The position numbers were made by a program, and so were the translations under genes. A DNA stretch of 38,814 nucleotides from contig NZ_WBIN01000019.1 in the NCBI RefSeq assembly GCF_009749385.1, positions 1-38,814 of the forward strand. Direction: 5' to 3'. The stretch comes from Agromyces allii. Lineage in GTDB: Bacteria; Actinomycetota; Actinomycetes; Actinomycetales; Microbacteriaceae. How positions within the stretch are numbered: position 1 is the stretch's first letter; each line of letters begins with the position of its first letter. The notes beneath the pieces were generated by a model. The model searched no databases and was not told the DNA's origin. It saw nothing but the letters and a program-made list of their open reading frames with translations. Positions 7,174 to 21,182 of this stretch are shown here, one piece after another.

Positions 7174-7929
7174 TCAGCAGGCTCCCCAGAGGGCGAAGTC
7201 GAGCTTCGCGCCGGCCAGCACGGTCACGGGGAACGGCCCGCCGGCGTCGAGCCGCAGCGCGATCGCCTCCGGCAGGGTTCCGGAGGTCGCGACGAGCACG
7301 GTGTTGCCCTCCTCGCCGCCGTCGAGCACGTGCGCGTCGCCGACGGCGAGCAGCTCGGCGCCGGGAACGGCCCTCGCGAACGCGCGCGCCGAGGTGCGCA
7401 GCCGCGCCAGCCCCGCGGCATCCGCGATGTTGACGACGACGACGCCGCCCTCGCGCAGCAGGCCGAGGCACGCCGCGAGGAAGGAGGGGTCGTCGACGAA
7501 CGCCGGCGCGTCGAGGTGGGTGTACACGTCGATCACCACGACGTCGAAGTGCTCGCCCCGCGCCGCCGAATCGCGCACGGCGAGCTCGGCGTCGACGATG
7601 CGCACCTCGATGCCGGATGCCGGCCACGGCGCCTTGGCCCGCACGACCTCGATGAGCTCGGCGTCGTGGTCGACGACTATCTGGATCGAACCCGGCCGGG
7701 TCGCGTCGACGTACCGGGGGAGCGTCAGCGCACCGCCGCCGAGGTGCAGCACGGCGATCGGGGCGCCGGGCAGCGCGATCGCGTCGACCACGTGGCCGAC
7801 CCGCCGCAGGTACTCGAAGAAGAGGTGCGTGGGGTCGTCGAGGTCGAGGTGCGACTGCGCCGAGCCGTCGACGAGCAGCGTCAGCCCGTGCGGACTGAAG
7901 ACGTCGGCCTCGAACTCGATGCGGGTCAT
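7174..7929 (-). CDS. Spermidine-synthase-like methyltransferase-fold protein (paralogue 2)
   Basis: This 251-residue protein is a paralogue of its downstream neighbour. Both share QSHLDLDDPTHLFFEYLRRVGH-type openings, LHLGGGALTLPRYVDATRPGS, a VVDHDAELIEVV strand and FDVVVIDVYTHLDAPAF at the place of the family's catalytic-Asp strand. The strand VVVVNIADAAGLARL follows. The substrate is unknown. The reading frame stays open far upstream, but the ATG at 7929 (MTRIEFEADVFSPHGL) is where similarity to the paralogue begins, and the frame upstream overlaps the neighbouring membrane-protein gene. It lies 40 bases after that gene and 58 bases before the paralogue's likely start. Confidence 0.8.
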   Translation of the reverse strand: MTRIEFEADVFSPHGLTLLVDGSAQSHLDLDDPTHLFFEYLRRVGHVVDAIALPGAPIAVLHLGGGALTLPRYVDATRPGSIQIVVDHDAELIEVVRAKAPWPASGIEVRIVDAELAVRDSAARGEHFDVVVIDVYTHLDAPAFVDDPSFLAACLGLLREGGVVVVNIADAAGLARLRTSARAFARAVPGAELLAVGDAHVLDGGEEGNTVLVATSGTLPEAIALRLDAGGPFPVTVLAGAKLDFALWGAC

Positions 7930-7969
7930 GCAGGCATCGTCCCACGCGCGGACGTACGGGCGGCAGGCC

Positions 7970-8854
7970 TCAGCCGTGGTCGGCGCGCGTCTCGAACGCG
8001 TCGAGCGCGGCCTCGAGCAGGGCCGTTCGATCGAGTCCCGTGCGTGCCGCGAGGTCGGCGATGCGCCGTTCGAGGGCGTCGGGGTCGGATGTCGCGGCCG
8101 GGCCGTCGGCGACGGCGGGCGTGGCTTCGACCCGCGTGGGGCCTTCGGCGGGCGCCGGGCCCGCGGCATCCGCCGCCTGCACCGGCTGGTCGCGCACGAG
8201 GAGGGCGACCACCGGCAGCACGACGGTGCCGAGCGCGTCGATGATCGCGACGACGCCGAACCACCGCCAGTAGGTCTCGCCGTCGTCGCCCGGGATCTTC
8301 CAGTCGGTGAGCAGCGGGATCACGAGCAGCACCGCGACGACCGCGATGGCCGCGAGCGTGATCCAGAGGGCGATGCGCACGGCTCGGCGACGACGGCCCG
8401 AGAGCTGGAGGAGCAGGTTCGCGTGCGCGAGGCTCACCGCGACGATCGACGTGATGCCGAACCACCGCCAGAGCTCGGCCGGCCATCCGCCGCCGTTGTC
8501 GTACCAGGGCGTCCAGATGAGCACGAGGCCGATGACGAGCACGACGGCGCTGGCGCCGAGTCCGATGAAGCCGACGAGGCGGACCGGACGTGCGACCACG
8601 GTGAGATGGCAGAGCGCGAGGATGCTCGCGCCGGCGATGAGGAGCGTCGTGCCGAGCACCCGGCCCTGCACCTCGCCGAACTCGCCGCTCAGGAGCGTCA
8701 CGATGCCGACGACGGCCGTGATCGACAGCGACGCCACGAGCACGACGATCGCCGTTCGGCGATACCCCCGAAGCGCCGTCGCGGCGGGGGACCGCGTCGG
8801 TGCGCCGGTCGGCGCAGCGCTCGGGTGCTGCTGGTCGGGGGCGTTCGGGCTCAC
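7970..8854 (-). CDS. Six-span integral membrane protein of unknown function
   Basis: I do not recognise this 294-residue protein. A polar N-terminus of about 30 residues is followed by six hydrophobic segments (about 35-56, 66-88, 92-114, 130-149, 157-181 and 199-220). The motif WRWFG occurs twice, at the ends of the 3-4 and 5-6 loops (ELWRWFGITSIVAV and TYWRWFGVVAIIDA), which suggests an internal duplication of three spans. The tail is Ala/Pro-rich and ends in a helical segment, LERRIADLAARTGLDRTALLEAALDAF, that looks like a small helix-turn-helix or ribbon-helix-type domain. GTG at 8854 has a strong ribosome binding site (GAGGAGGT, 4 to 6 bases upstream). It leads a minus-strand cluster with the two spermidine-synthase-like genes. 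Confidence 0.8.
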   Translation of the reverse strand: MSPNAPDQQHPSAAPTGAPTRSPAATALRGYRRTAIVVLVASLSITAVVGIVTLLSGEFGEVQGRVLGTTLLIAGASILALCHLTVVARPVRLVGFIGLGASAVVLVIGLVLIWTPWYDNGGGWPAELWRWFGITSIVAVSLAHANLLLQLSGRRRRAVRIALWITLAAIAVVAVLLVIPLLTDWKIPGDDGETYWRWFGVVAIIDALGTVVLPVVALLVRDQPVQAADAAGPAPAEGPTRVEATPAVADGPAATSDPDALERRIADLAARTGLDRTALLEAALDAFETRADHG

Positions 8855-8878
8855 ACGGACCTCCTCGTCGATGGGGTC

Positions 8879-8884
8879 AGCCTA
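8879..8884 (-). promoter_or_regulatory. -10 box of the membrane-protein gene (TAGGCT)
   Basis: On the minus strand TAGGCT (8884 to 8879) predicts transcription starting near 8872, which leaves a short leader carrying the GAGGAGG ribosome binding site. Confidence 0.45.
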
Positions 8885-8947
8885 GGGGCGCGTCGACACC
8901 GTGCCGCGGAGCGCGCCGTCGTGAGCGCGTCGCGCCACGTGCCGAGT

Positions 8948-8964
8948 TGAGCAACGATTGCTCA
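8948..8964. promoter_or_regulatory. Perfect operator-like palindrome upstream of glbN
   Basis: TGAGCAA-CGA-TTGCTCA has perfect 7-base arms and a 3-base centre, and is AT-richer than its surroundings. It lies 69 bases before the glbN start in the divergent region. This is the size and form of a dimeric repressor or activator site; the regulator is unknown. Confidence 0.5.
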
Positions 8965-9032
8965 TTCCGACGGCGCGTGCGATCCGCGATGCTGGGATGC
9001 ACGCCGCGCACGGCGACGACAGGAGGCCCCGC

Positions 9033-9476
9033 ATGCACCCGATCTACGACGAGCTCGGCGGCAGCGACGGCGTGCGCACGGCCGTCACGGTGCTCTACAA
9101 CCGCATCGCGGCCGACCCCGAGCTCGCGCCGTGGTTCGCCGACGTCGACGTCGAGCGGCTCAAGGCGCACCAGCGGGCGTTCCTCTCGGCCGCGTTCGGC
9201 GGTCCTCAGGTCTTCAGCGGACGCACCGCCGGTGAGGCGCACGAGGGCCTCGAGATCACGGATGCCGCGTTCGACCGGGTCGTGGGCACGCTGATGACGA
9301 CCCTGGCCGACCTCGGGGTCGCGAACGAGGCCGTCGTCGTGGTCGGCGCGCGCCTCGAGGACCTCCGCGCCGACATCGTGAGCGCCGGCCTCGTGAGCGC
9401 CGACCTCGTGAGCGCCGACACGTCGGGCGAGCCCCGGCATCCGCTCGTCGAGGCAGCCGAGCTCGCCGGCGACTGA
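9033..9476 (+). CDS. glbN: Group I truncated haemoglobin
   Basis: The 147-residue protein fits the group I truncated haemoglobin (trHbN) family. It opens IYDELGGSDGVRTAV and has the B10 tyrosine in LYNRI (Tyr22). RLKAHQRAFLSAAFGGPQVFSG contains the E-helix Gln47, and the proximal haem-binding His is His70 in AHEGLEIT. In Mycobacterium the homologue detoxifies nitric oxide using bound oxygen; that role is likely here but not shown. ATG at 9033 follows AGGAGG (9021-9026) at 7 bases' spacing. The C-terminal tail carries three near-identical five-residue units (LVSAG/LVSAD). The gene converges closely (12 bases) with the LuxR-type regulator gene. Confidence 0.92.
   Translation: MHPIYDELGGSDGVRTAVTVLYNRIAADPELAPWFADVDVERLKAHQRAFLSAAFGGPQVFSGRTAGEAHEGLEITDAAFDRVVGTLMTTLADLGVANEAVVVVGARLEDLRADIVSAGLVSADLVSADTSGEPRHPLVEAAELAGD
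9377..9421 (+). repeat. Three tandem 15-base units inside glbN
   Basis: Units at 9377, 9392 and 9407 read CGTGAGCGCCG followed by four variable bases. They encode repeated VSAGL/VSADL/VSADT in the tail beyond the globin fold. Copy number could vary between strains without harming the globin. Confidence 0.7.
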
Positions 9477-9488
9477 CGGGCGGCCCCT

Positions 9489-12137
9489 TCACAGCTGCAG
9501 TTCGTGCCGTCCTCGGATGCCGAGCTTCGAGTAGGTCGCCTGCAGGTGGTTGTTCACGGTGCGCGGCGAGAGGAAGAGGCGCTGCGCGATCTCGTTCGAG
9601 CTGAGCCCCTGCGCGGCGAGCGACGCGATCTCGCGTTCGCGGGGCGTGAGCGGCTCGCTGCCGTCGGTGAAGGTCAGCAGCGGCGTGCGCGCGCCCTCGC
9701 AGGCGGCGGCGAGTGCGGCGGCCCGTTGCAGGTCGGCCGACGCGTCGCGACCGTCGCCGTCGGCCCGTGCGGCCTGGCCGGCCGACGCGAACGCCTCGGC
9801 CGCGAAGATCAGGGCCCCGCGGCGCTCCCACTCGGCGCCGACCTCGCGAAGCAGCACGGCGTCGGCGGATGCCTCGGCGCGCGCGTGCCCGGCCCGCAGG
9901 CCGATCTCGGGGGCGCCGGTCAGCGCGCCGAGCGACTCGAGCCGTTCGGCGGCGTCCTTCGCGTGCGCGGGGGAGCCGAGCCGGGCGAGCGTGTGCAGGA
10001 ACGACGCGGCCACGTTGTTCGCGCCGCGGGGCAGCACCTGCTCCACGCGCGTGAGCAGGATCTGCGCCGCGCCGTCGGTGTCGCCCTCGAGGCGCGCGAT
10101 CCACGCGTCGGAGAGCGCGGTGAGGGTGTCTTCGCGGTCGTAGCCCGGGCCGAACCGGGCGCGCACCTCGCGGGCGCGTTCGAGGTCGCCCTGCATGCAC
10201 GCGATGACGGTGAGGAATCCGAGCGACGGGCCGCGCAGCGACGCGGGACCGCGCAGCTCGGCGCCGCTCAGCGTGTCGCGGAACCATCGAGCCGCGGTGT
10301 CGAGCCGGCCGGCGGCCCAGAACTGGCGGCCCATGAGGAACTCTGCATGGCGGGCGGTGAGCTCGTCCTCGTTGCGGATCGCGTCGTGCAGCATCTCGAT
10401 CGTGACCGTGCGCGCGTCGGTGTACCGGTCGGTCTCGATGAGGGCGTAGGCGTAGGGGATCTGCGCTCGCCGCCTGGGGATGTGCGCGCCCGCCCCTGAG
10501 GCGTACGCGACGGCCGCCTCGGCCTCGGCGACCGCCTCGGGCGAGCGCTGCAGCTGCGAGAGCGGCATCGAGCGCGCGAGCGAGACGAGCGCGCGTTCGA
10601 CCGGGCTCTCGCCGAGTTTCGCCGACGCCTCGTCGACGAGCGCGAGCGCCTCCTCGGCGCGGAGCAGGTGCAGCACGAGCGTCGCCTTGCTGATGAGCAG
10701 CATGGGCAACTGTTCGGGCAGCGCCCGACCGATCTCGTCGAGCAGCCGGATGCCGCGTTCGCTGCCGAGCGGATCGCCGCCGTAGATGTCGGCCCGCTTC
10801 GTCGCGATCACGGCGAGCAGCGCCTCGGGATGCTCGGTGCCGCGCGCCGCGCTCTCGGCGTCGGCGAGGGCCTCGAGCGCCTCCGGGCCGCGGCCGAGCG
10901 ACCACAGCAGCTCTCCGTGCAGCAGGTGCGCCGCGGCATCCGTCGCCCCCGCCTCGATCGCGGCCTCGACGAGGCGGGCCGCGGTGCGGTGGTCGTGCGC
11001 GCGCTGGGCGAGGGCCGCCGACCGCACGAGCAGGTCGGGATCGGACGGGCGGCCGGCGTCGAGGCGCCAGGTCGCGACCCGGAGCTCGTCGACGGGCGTC
11101 ATCGGCAGGCTCGACACGAGATCGGCCTGCTCGGCGAGCAGCGAGATCGCGCGGATGCGGGGGAGCGACTCGCGCACCGCGGCCGCGTAGTGCGGATGGG
11201 CGAGCGTCAGCGCGACGCCGTGCCCCGACTCGTCGACGAGGATCAGGCCGCGCTGCTCGAGCTCGGCGAGCGCCTCGGCCGCGCCCGGTCGCGCGAACTC
11301 GTCGACGCCGAGCGGTTCGCAGAGCGCGAGGCGTTCGACCGCGTCGCGCTCCTCGGGCCCGAGGGCGCGGAGGCGGGCGCGGATCAGGTCGCGCAGCGCC
11401 GGGGTGCCGCTCGGATCACCCGTGAGCTGCCAGTGCCCGTCGGCCAGCACGAGCGAGCCGGATTGCGCGGCCCCGAGCACGAGCTCGCGCAGGAACAGCG
11501 GATTGCCGTGCGACGTGCGGTGCAGGCCCACCGCGTCGCGATGCGCGATGGGCGCGCCGAGCACCGTGGCCAGCAGCTCGGTGACCTCGTCGAGCTCGAG
11601 CGGGGCGATGTCGAGGCGCAGCGAGTCGGATGCCCCCGCGATCGGCAGGATGCCGTCGGGAACGGGCTGGCCCTCGGGCAGCGTCGCGATCACGCTCAGG
11701 CCGCCCGCCGCCGCGAGCTGGGCGATCAGGGCGATCGACACGGTGTCGGCCCATGAGAGGTCGTCGACCGCGAGCAGCACCCTGCGGCCGGCCGCGAGGT
11801 CGGCGATGGTCGCGCTCGTCGACGTGAACAGCAGCAGCGGGTCCGACGCCGAGGGCAGCACCGGGTTCGCGACGCCACGAGCGATGGCCGGAGCGAACGT
11901 GGCGAACGGCACCGCGGACAGCGCCGGGTTGCCGCTCGCGGTGAGCACGAGCCATCCGTCGTCCGTGAGCCGTTCGGCGACGGCCGACTGGATGCTGCTC
12001 TTGCCGATGCCCGACGGCCCGTAGAGGAACACCGACCGGGAGCGACCGGCGGCCAACGCCCCGACGGCCCGCTCGAGCTGCGCGTCGCGACCCACGAGCG
12101 GCCACGTGCCGTCGAGCTCGGGGCCGATCGAGACCAT
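9489..12137 (-). CDS. Large ATP-binding LuxR-type transcriptional regulator (LAL/MalT-like)
   Basis: The 882-residue protein has an N-terminal ATPase domain: PLVGRDAQLERAV, Walker A GPSGIGKSS at residues 40-48, and Walker B LLAVDDLSWAD near 120-130. A long helical middle of TPR-like character (about 350-810) follows. The C-terminal LuxR/NarL helix-turn-helix reads PLTPREREIASLAAQGLSSNEIAQRLFLSPRTVNNHLQATYSKLG. This is the LAL architecture; such proteins usually activate target operons on sensing a small molecule. The open frame extends further upstream, but ATG at 12137 is chosen because the VGRDAQL motif starts just after it. AAGGA lies upstream, and a TACAGT -10 box is at 12194-12189. The longer version would run through the promoter. 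The gene is divergent from two small genes of unknown function. Confidence 0.9.
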   Translation of the reverse strand: MVSIGPELDGTWPLVGRDAQLERAVGALAAGRSRSVFLYGPSGIGKSSIQSAVAERLTDDGWLVLTASGNPALSAVPFATFAPAIARGVANPVLPSASDPLLLFTSTSATIADLAAGRRVLLAVDDLSWADTVSIALIAQLAAAGGLSVIATLPEGQPVPDGILPIAGASDSLRLDIAPLELDEVTELLATVLGAPIAHRDAVGLHRTSHGNPLFLRELVLGAAQSGSLVLADGHWQLTGDPSGTPALRDLIRARLRALGPEERDAVERLALCEPLGVDEFARPGAAEALAELEQRGLILVDESGHGVALTLAHPHYAAAVRESLPRIRAISLLAEQADLVSSLPMTPVDELRVATWRLDAGRPSDPDLLVRSAALAQRAHDHRTAARLVEAAIEAGATDAAAHLLHGELLWSLGRGPEALEALADAESAARGTEHPEALLAVIATKRADIYGGDPLGSERGIRLLDEIGRALPEQLPMLLISKATLVLHLLRAEEALALVDEASAKLGESPVERALVSLARSMPLSQLQRSPEAVAEAEAAVAYASGAGAHIPRRRAQIPYAYALIETDRYTDARTVTIEMLHDAIRNEDELTARHAEFLMGRQFWAAGRLDTAARWFRDTLSGAELRGPASLRGPSLGFLTVIACMQGDLERAREVRARFGPGYDREDTLTALSDAWIARLEGDTDGAAQILLTRVEQVLPRGANNVAASFLHTLARLGSPAHAKDAAERLESLGALTGAPEIGLRAGHARAEASADAVLLREVGAEWERRGALIFAAEAFASAGQAARADGDGRDASADLQRAAALAAACEGARTPLLTFTDGSEPLTPREREIASLAAQGLSSNEIAQRLFLSPRTVNNHLQATYSKLGIRGRHELQL

Positions 12138-12188
12138 GGCCGTCCTTCGGTCGTTCGCCGCCACCGGGCCGGGAGCGCGGGTGGGTTC

Positions 12189-12194
12189 ACTGTA
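12189..12194 (-). promoter_or_regulatory. -10 box of the LuxR-type regulator (TACAGT)
   Basis: On the minus strand TACAGT (12194 to 12189) predicts a start near 12182. The C-run/G-run palindrome at 12218-12236 would then be centred about 45 bases upstream, a usual place for a LuxR-type activator. Confidence 0.45.
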
Positions 12195-12217
12195 CGACTG
12201 CCGGCCGCCGGGCGCAG

Positions 12218-12236
12218 TACCCCGCAAAGGGGGGTA
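12218..12236. promoter_or_regulatory. C-run/G-run palindrome between the LuxR gene and the small-gene pair
   Basis: TACCCC-GCAAAGG-GGGGTA has perfect 6-base arms. A near-identical element (GACCCCC-GGAAA-GGGGGTC) lies upstream of pilA at 28176. RamA, a LuxR-type regulator of Corynebacterium, is known to bind C4-6/G4-6 runs, so this could be the regulator's own site. The 309-base gap it sits in (12138-12446) otherwise holds the TGAG repeats listed next and no gene. Confidence 0.45.
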
Positions 12237-12261
12237 TCGATGGGCAGTGCGCCCGCCCGCC

Positions 12262-12310
12262 TGAGCAATGCCCGCCGCCGCCTGAGTAAGCGATGCCGGG
12301 CAGTTGAGCA
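12262..12310 (+). repeat. Three TGAGYA direct repeats at 21 to 22 base spacing
   Basis: TGAGCA (12262), TGAGTA (12283) and TGAGCA (12305) are each followed within 10 bases by ATGCC. The even spacing of two helical turns puts them on one face of the DNA upstream of the gene at 12447. Half-sites of the glbN palindrome are also TGAGCA. Role unknown. Confidence 0.4.
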
Positions 12311-12446
12311 GGCCATGCCCATCCGGCGGGTGCACCCGGCGCGGGAACCTCGGTGTCATCGGGTCGTGCGGCCCTCGCGGCCGGATCGGCCCCGCACACT
12401 CCGCACCTCATCGGAACCACGAATCACACGGATCAGGAGCACGATC

Positions 12447-12824
12447 ATGGGTCTCTTCAAGCAGTTCGGCGACATGGCGCAGATGGTCAAGGCGGCCCCC
12501 GGCCTCATCGACCAGGCGAACACCCTCCAGGCGCAGTCCGCCCAGTACCAGCAGCAGATGAACGCGCAGGCCGCGTACGCGATGACCGCCGAGGCCGCTC
12601 CCGGCGCCCTCGAGCCGATCGCCGGCGTCGACCTCGAGCGGTACGCCCGCATCTCGAAGGGCATCGCCGCCTATGGCTACGACGCGGCCATGCTGCCGAC
12701 CGTCGCCGCGATGTTCGGCGTCGACGGCCCCTCATGGGACGCCGCCGCAGCCGGCTGGGGTGCGCGCATCCAGGCCGACCGCGGTGTCGGCCGCCGCTTC
12801 AACGAGCTCTACTCGGCGGTGTGA
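12447..12824 (+). CDS. Small helical protein of unknown function
   Basis: I do not recognise this 125-residue protein. It begins MGLFKQFGDMAQMVKAAPGLIDQANTLQ, an amphipathic helix followed by a Gln/Ala-rich stretch (residues 30-50). A compact helical part follows: LERYARISKGIAAYGYDAAMLPTVAAMFGVDGPSWDAAAAGWGARIQADRGVGRRFNELY. No signal peptide or membrane span is seen. ATG at 12447 has AGGAG (12435-12439) at 7 bases' spacing. The next gene starts one base after its stop and opens with a similar helix (VGFLKDLATLTRQG), so the two probably act together. It is divergent from the LuxR-type regulator, a plausible controller. Confidence 0.8.
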   Translation: MGLFKQFGDMAQMVKAAPGLIDQANTLQAQSAQYQQQMNAQAAYAMTAEAAPGALEPIAGVDLERYARISKGIAAYGYDAAMLPTVAAMFGVDGPSWDAAAAGWGARIQADRGVGRRFNELYSAV

Positions 12825-12825
12825 C

Positions 12826-13227
12826 GTGGGCTTCCTCAAGGACCTCGCCACGCTGACCCGCCAGGGCCACGAGATGCAGAGTCGCATGGATGTCGGTGCG
12901 CAGCTGGCGCAGGCCCAGGCCTCGATGGAGCAGGCGAGCCGCATGATGGCCGCCACCACCCCCTCGGCCCCGGAGCCCCACCTCGAGGCGCAACGACTGC
13001 GCACCACGGCCACGGTGCTCGACGCCCGGCAGCTGCCGATGATGTTCGGCATGAACGCGCTCGTCGAGCTCGACCTGCACGTGCTCATGCCGGGCGGCGT
13101 TCCGCTGCCCGTGACGCGCACCGAGCAGCTCGCGCCCCTCCACCTCGCCAGGGCCCTGCCCGGCTCCACCCTCGACGTCAGCATCGTGCCGGGCCGCCCC
13201 GACACCGTGCGCGTCGAGTGGGCGTGA
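12826..13227 (+). CDS. Small two-part protein of unknown function, partner of the preceding gene
   Basis: This 133-residue protein has an N-terminal Gln/Met-rich helix (VGFLKDLATLTRQGHEMQSRM...LAQAQASMEQASRMM, residues 1-45). A beta-rich C-terminal domain runs from about residue 58: LRTTATVLDARQ, VELDLHVLMPGGVPLPVTRTEQLAPL, LPGSTLDVSIVPGRPDTVRVEW. That pattern of strands ending in 'PGxxxxVxxxPxxPxxVxxxW' is common in actinobacterial proteins of unknown function. GTG at 12826 is one base after the preceding stop, so the two are co-translated. A strong terminator follows at 13302. No enzyme motif is seen. Confidence 0.78.
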   Translation: MGFLKDLATLTRQGHEMQSRMDVGAQLAQAQASMEQASRMMAATTPSAPEPHLEAQRLRTTATVLDARQLPMMFGMNALVELDLHVLMPGGVPLPVTRTEQLAPLHLARALPGSTLDVSIVPGRPDTVRVEWA

Positions 13228-13301
13228 CGCCCGAACACCGCAGCACGGACCTCCATCGAGCCGTGCGAGAGGCGGCTGCGTGAGCGGCGCCCGCACGCGC
13301 T

Positions 13302-13339
13302 CGAAACCCGTCGATCAGCCCCCTGATCGGCGGGTTTCG
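13302..13339 (+). terminator. Strong hairpin terminator after the small-gene pair
   Basis: Bases 13302-13318 pair with 13323-13339 around a CCCC loop. The stem is 17 bp with a single T:G wobble (AAACCCG...CGGGTTT at its base). It separates the pair from the rpoB leader. Confidence 0.8.
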
Positions 13340-13413
13340 TCGTGCATCACCGGGCGCCGCGGCATCCGGAAGCTGGGTTATACCTGAGACCGGCGAACAA
13401 ATCAAGAATCAGC

Positions 13414-13442
13414 TGGACACGGCGGGTCGCAAAGTATATGGT
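13414..13442 (+). promoter_or_regulatory. Likely rpoB promoter
   Basis: TGGACA (13414-13419) and TATGGT (13437-13442) are separated by 17 bases, close to the housekeeping consensus. Transcription from near 13449 gives a leader of about 140 bases. The stretch 13376-13555 is noticeably AT-richer than the rest of the window and holds no gene. Just before the ribosome binding site CGGCCC-GACG-GGGCCG (13560-13575) forms a small hairpin. Confidence 0.5.
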
Positions 13443-13453
13443 TAACCTTTGCG
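13428..13453. promoter_or_regulatory. Inverted repeat over the rpoB -10 region
   Basis: CGCAAAG (13428-13434) and CTTTGCG (13447-13453) are perfect 7-base arms around a 12-base centre that contains the palindrome GGTTAACC's left part and the proposed -10 box. A protein bound here would control rpoB-rpoC transcription. The regulator is unknown. Confidence 0.45.
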
Positions 13454-13590
13454 CTCCCAGACCCACTATGCCTTCATATTGCGGTCGGCTTCGCATGTCG
13501 GGTTCAAACCGGCATCGGCACGCGTCTCGGGGCAATTCTCTCCGCTACCGACAGTGAACCGGCCCGACGGGGCCGATGGAGGTTATTCAC

Positions 13591-17079
<3,489 letters not shown>

Positions 17080-17122
17080 GCCTGGCCAGTAGACGACTAC
17101 AGAGACTTTCCAAGGAGAGAAA

Positions 17123-21019
<3,897 letters not shown>

Positions 21020-21034
21020 GCGCGAATCGCACCA

Positions 21035-21073
21035 CGAACGGCCCCCGATCCCTTGCGGATCGGGGGCCGTTCG
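21035..21073 (+). terminator. Terminator of the rpoBC operon
   Basis: Bases 21035-21051 and 21057-21073 form a perfect 17-bp stem (CGAACGG...CCGTTCG) with a CTTGC loop, 15 bases after the rpoC stop. GCGTTTCGG follows in place of a long T run. Confidence 0.88.
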
Positions 21074-21135
21074 GCGTTTCGGCCGGGATCGTGGATGCGA
21101 GACGTCATCGCCGTTCCAGTGGGTGCCCGACCCCC

Positions 21136-21141
21136 TAGAGT
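21136..21141 (+). promoter_or_regulatory. Possible -10 box of the Ig-repeat protein gene (TAGAGT)
   Basis: TAGAGT fits TANNNT and predicts a start near 21148, leaving a leader of about 35 bases that holds GGAGGG (21174-21179). No clear -35 box is seen. Confidence 0.35.
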
Positions 21142-21182
21142 GACACTCGGCCGGTTCCGGCCGTGATCACCCTGGAGGGCAT

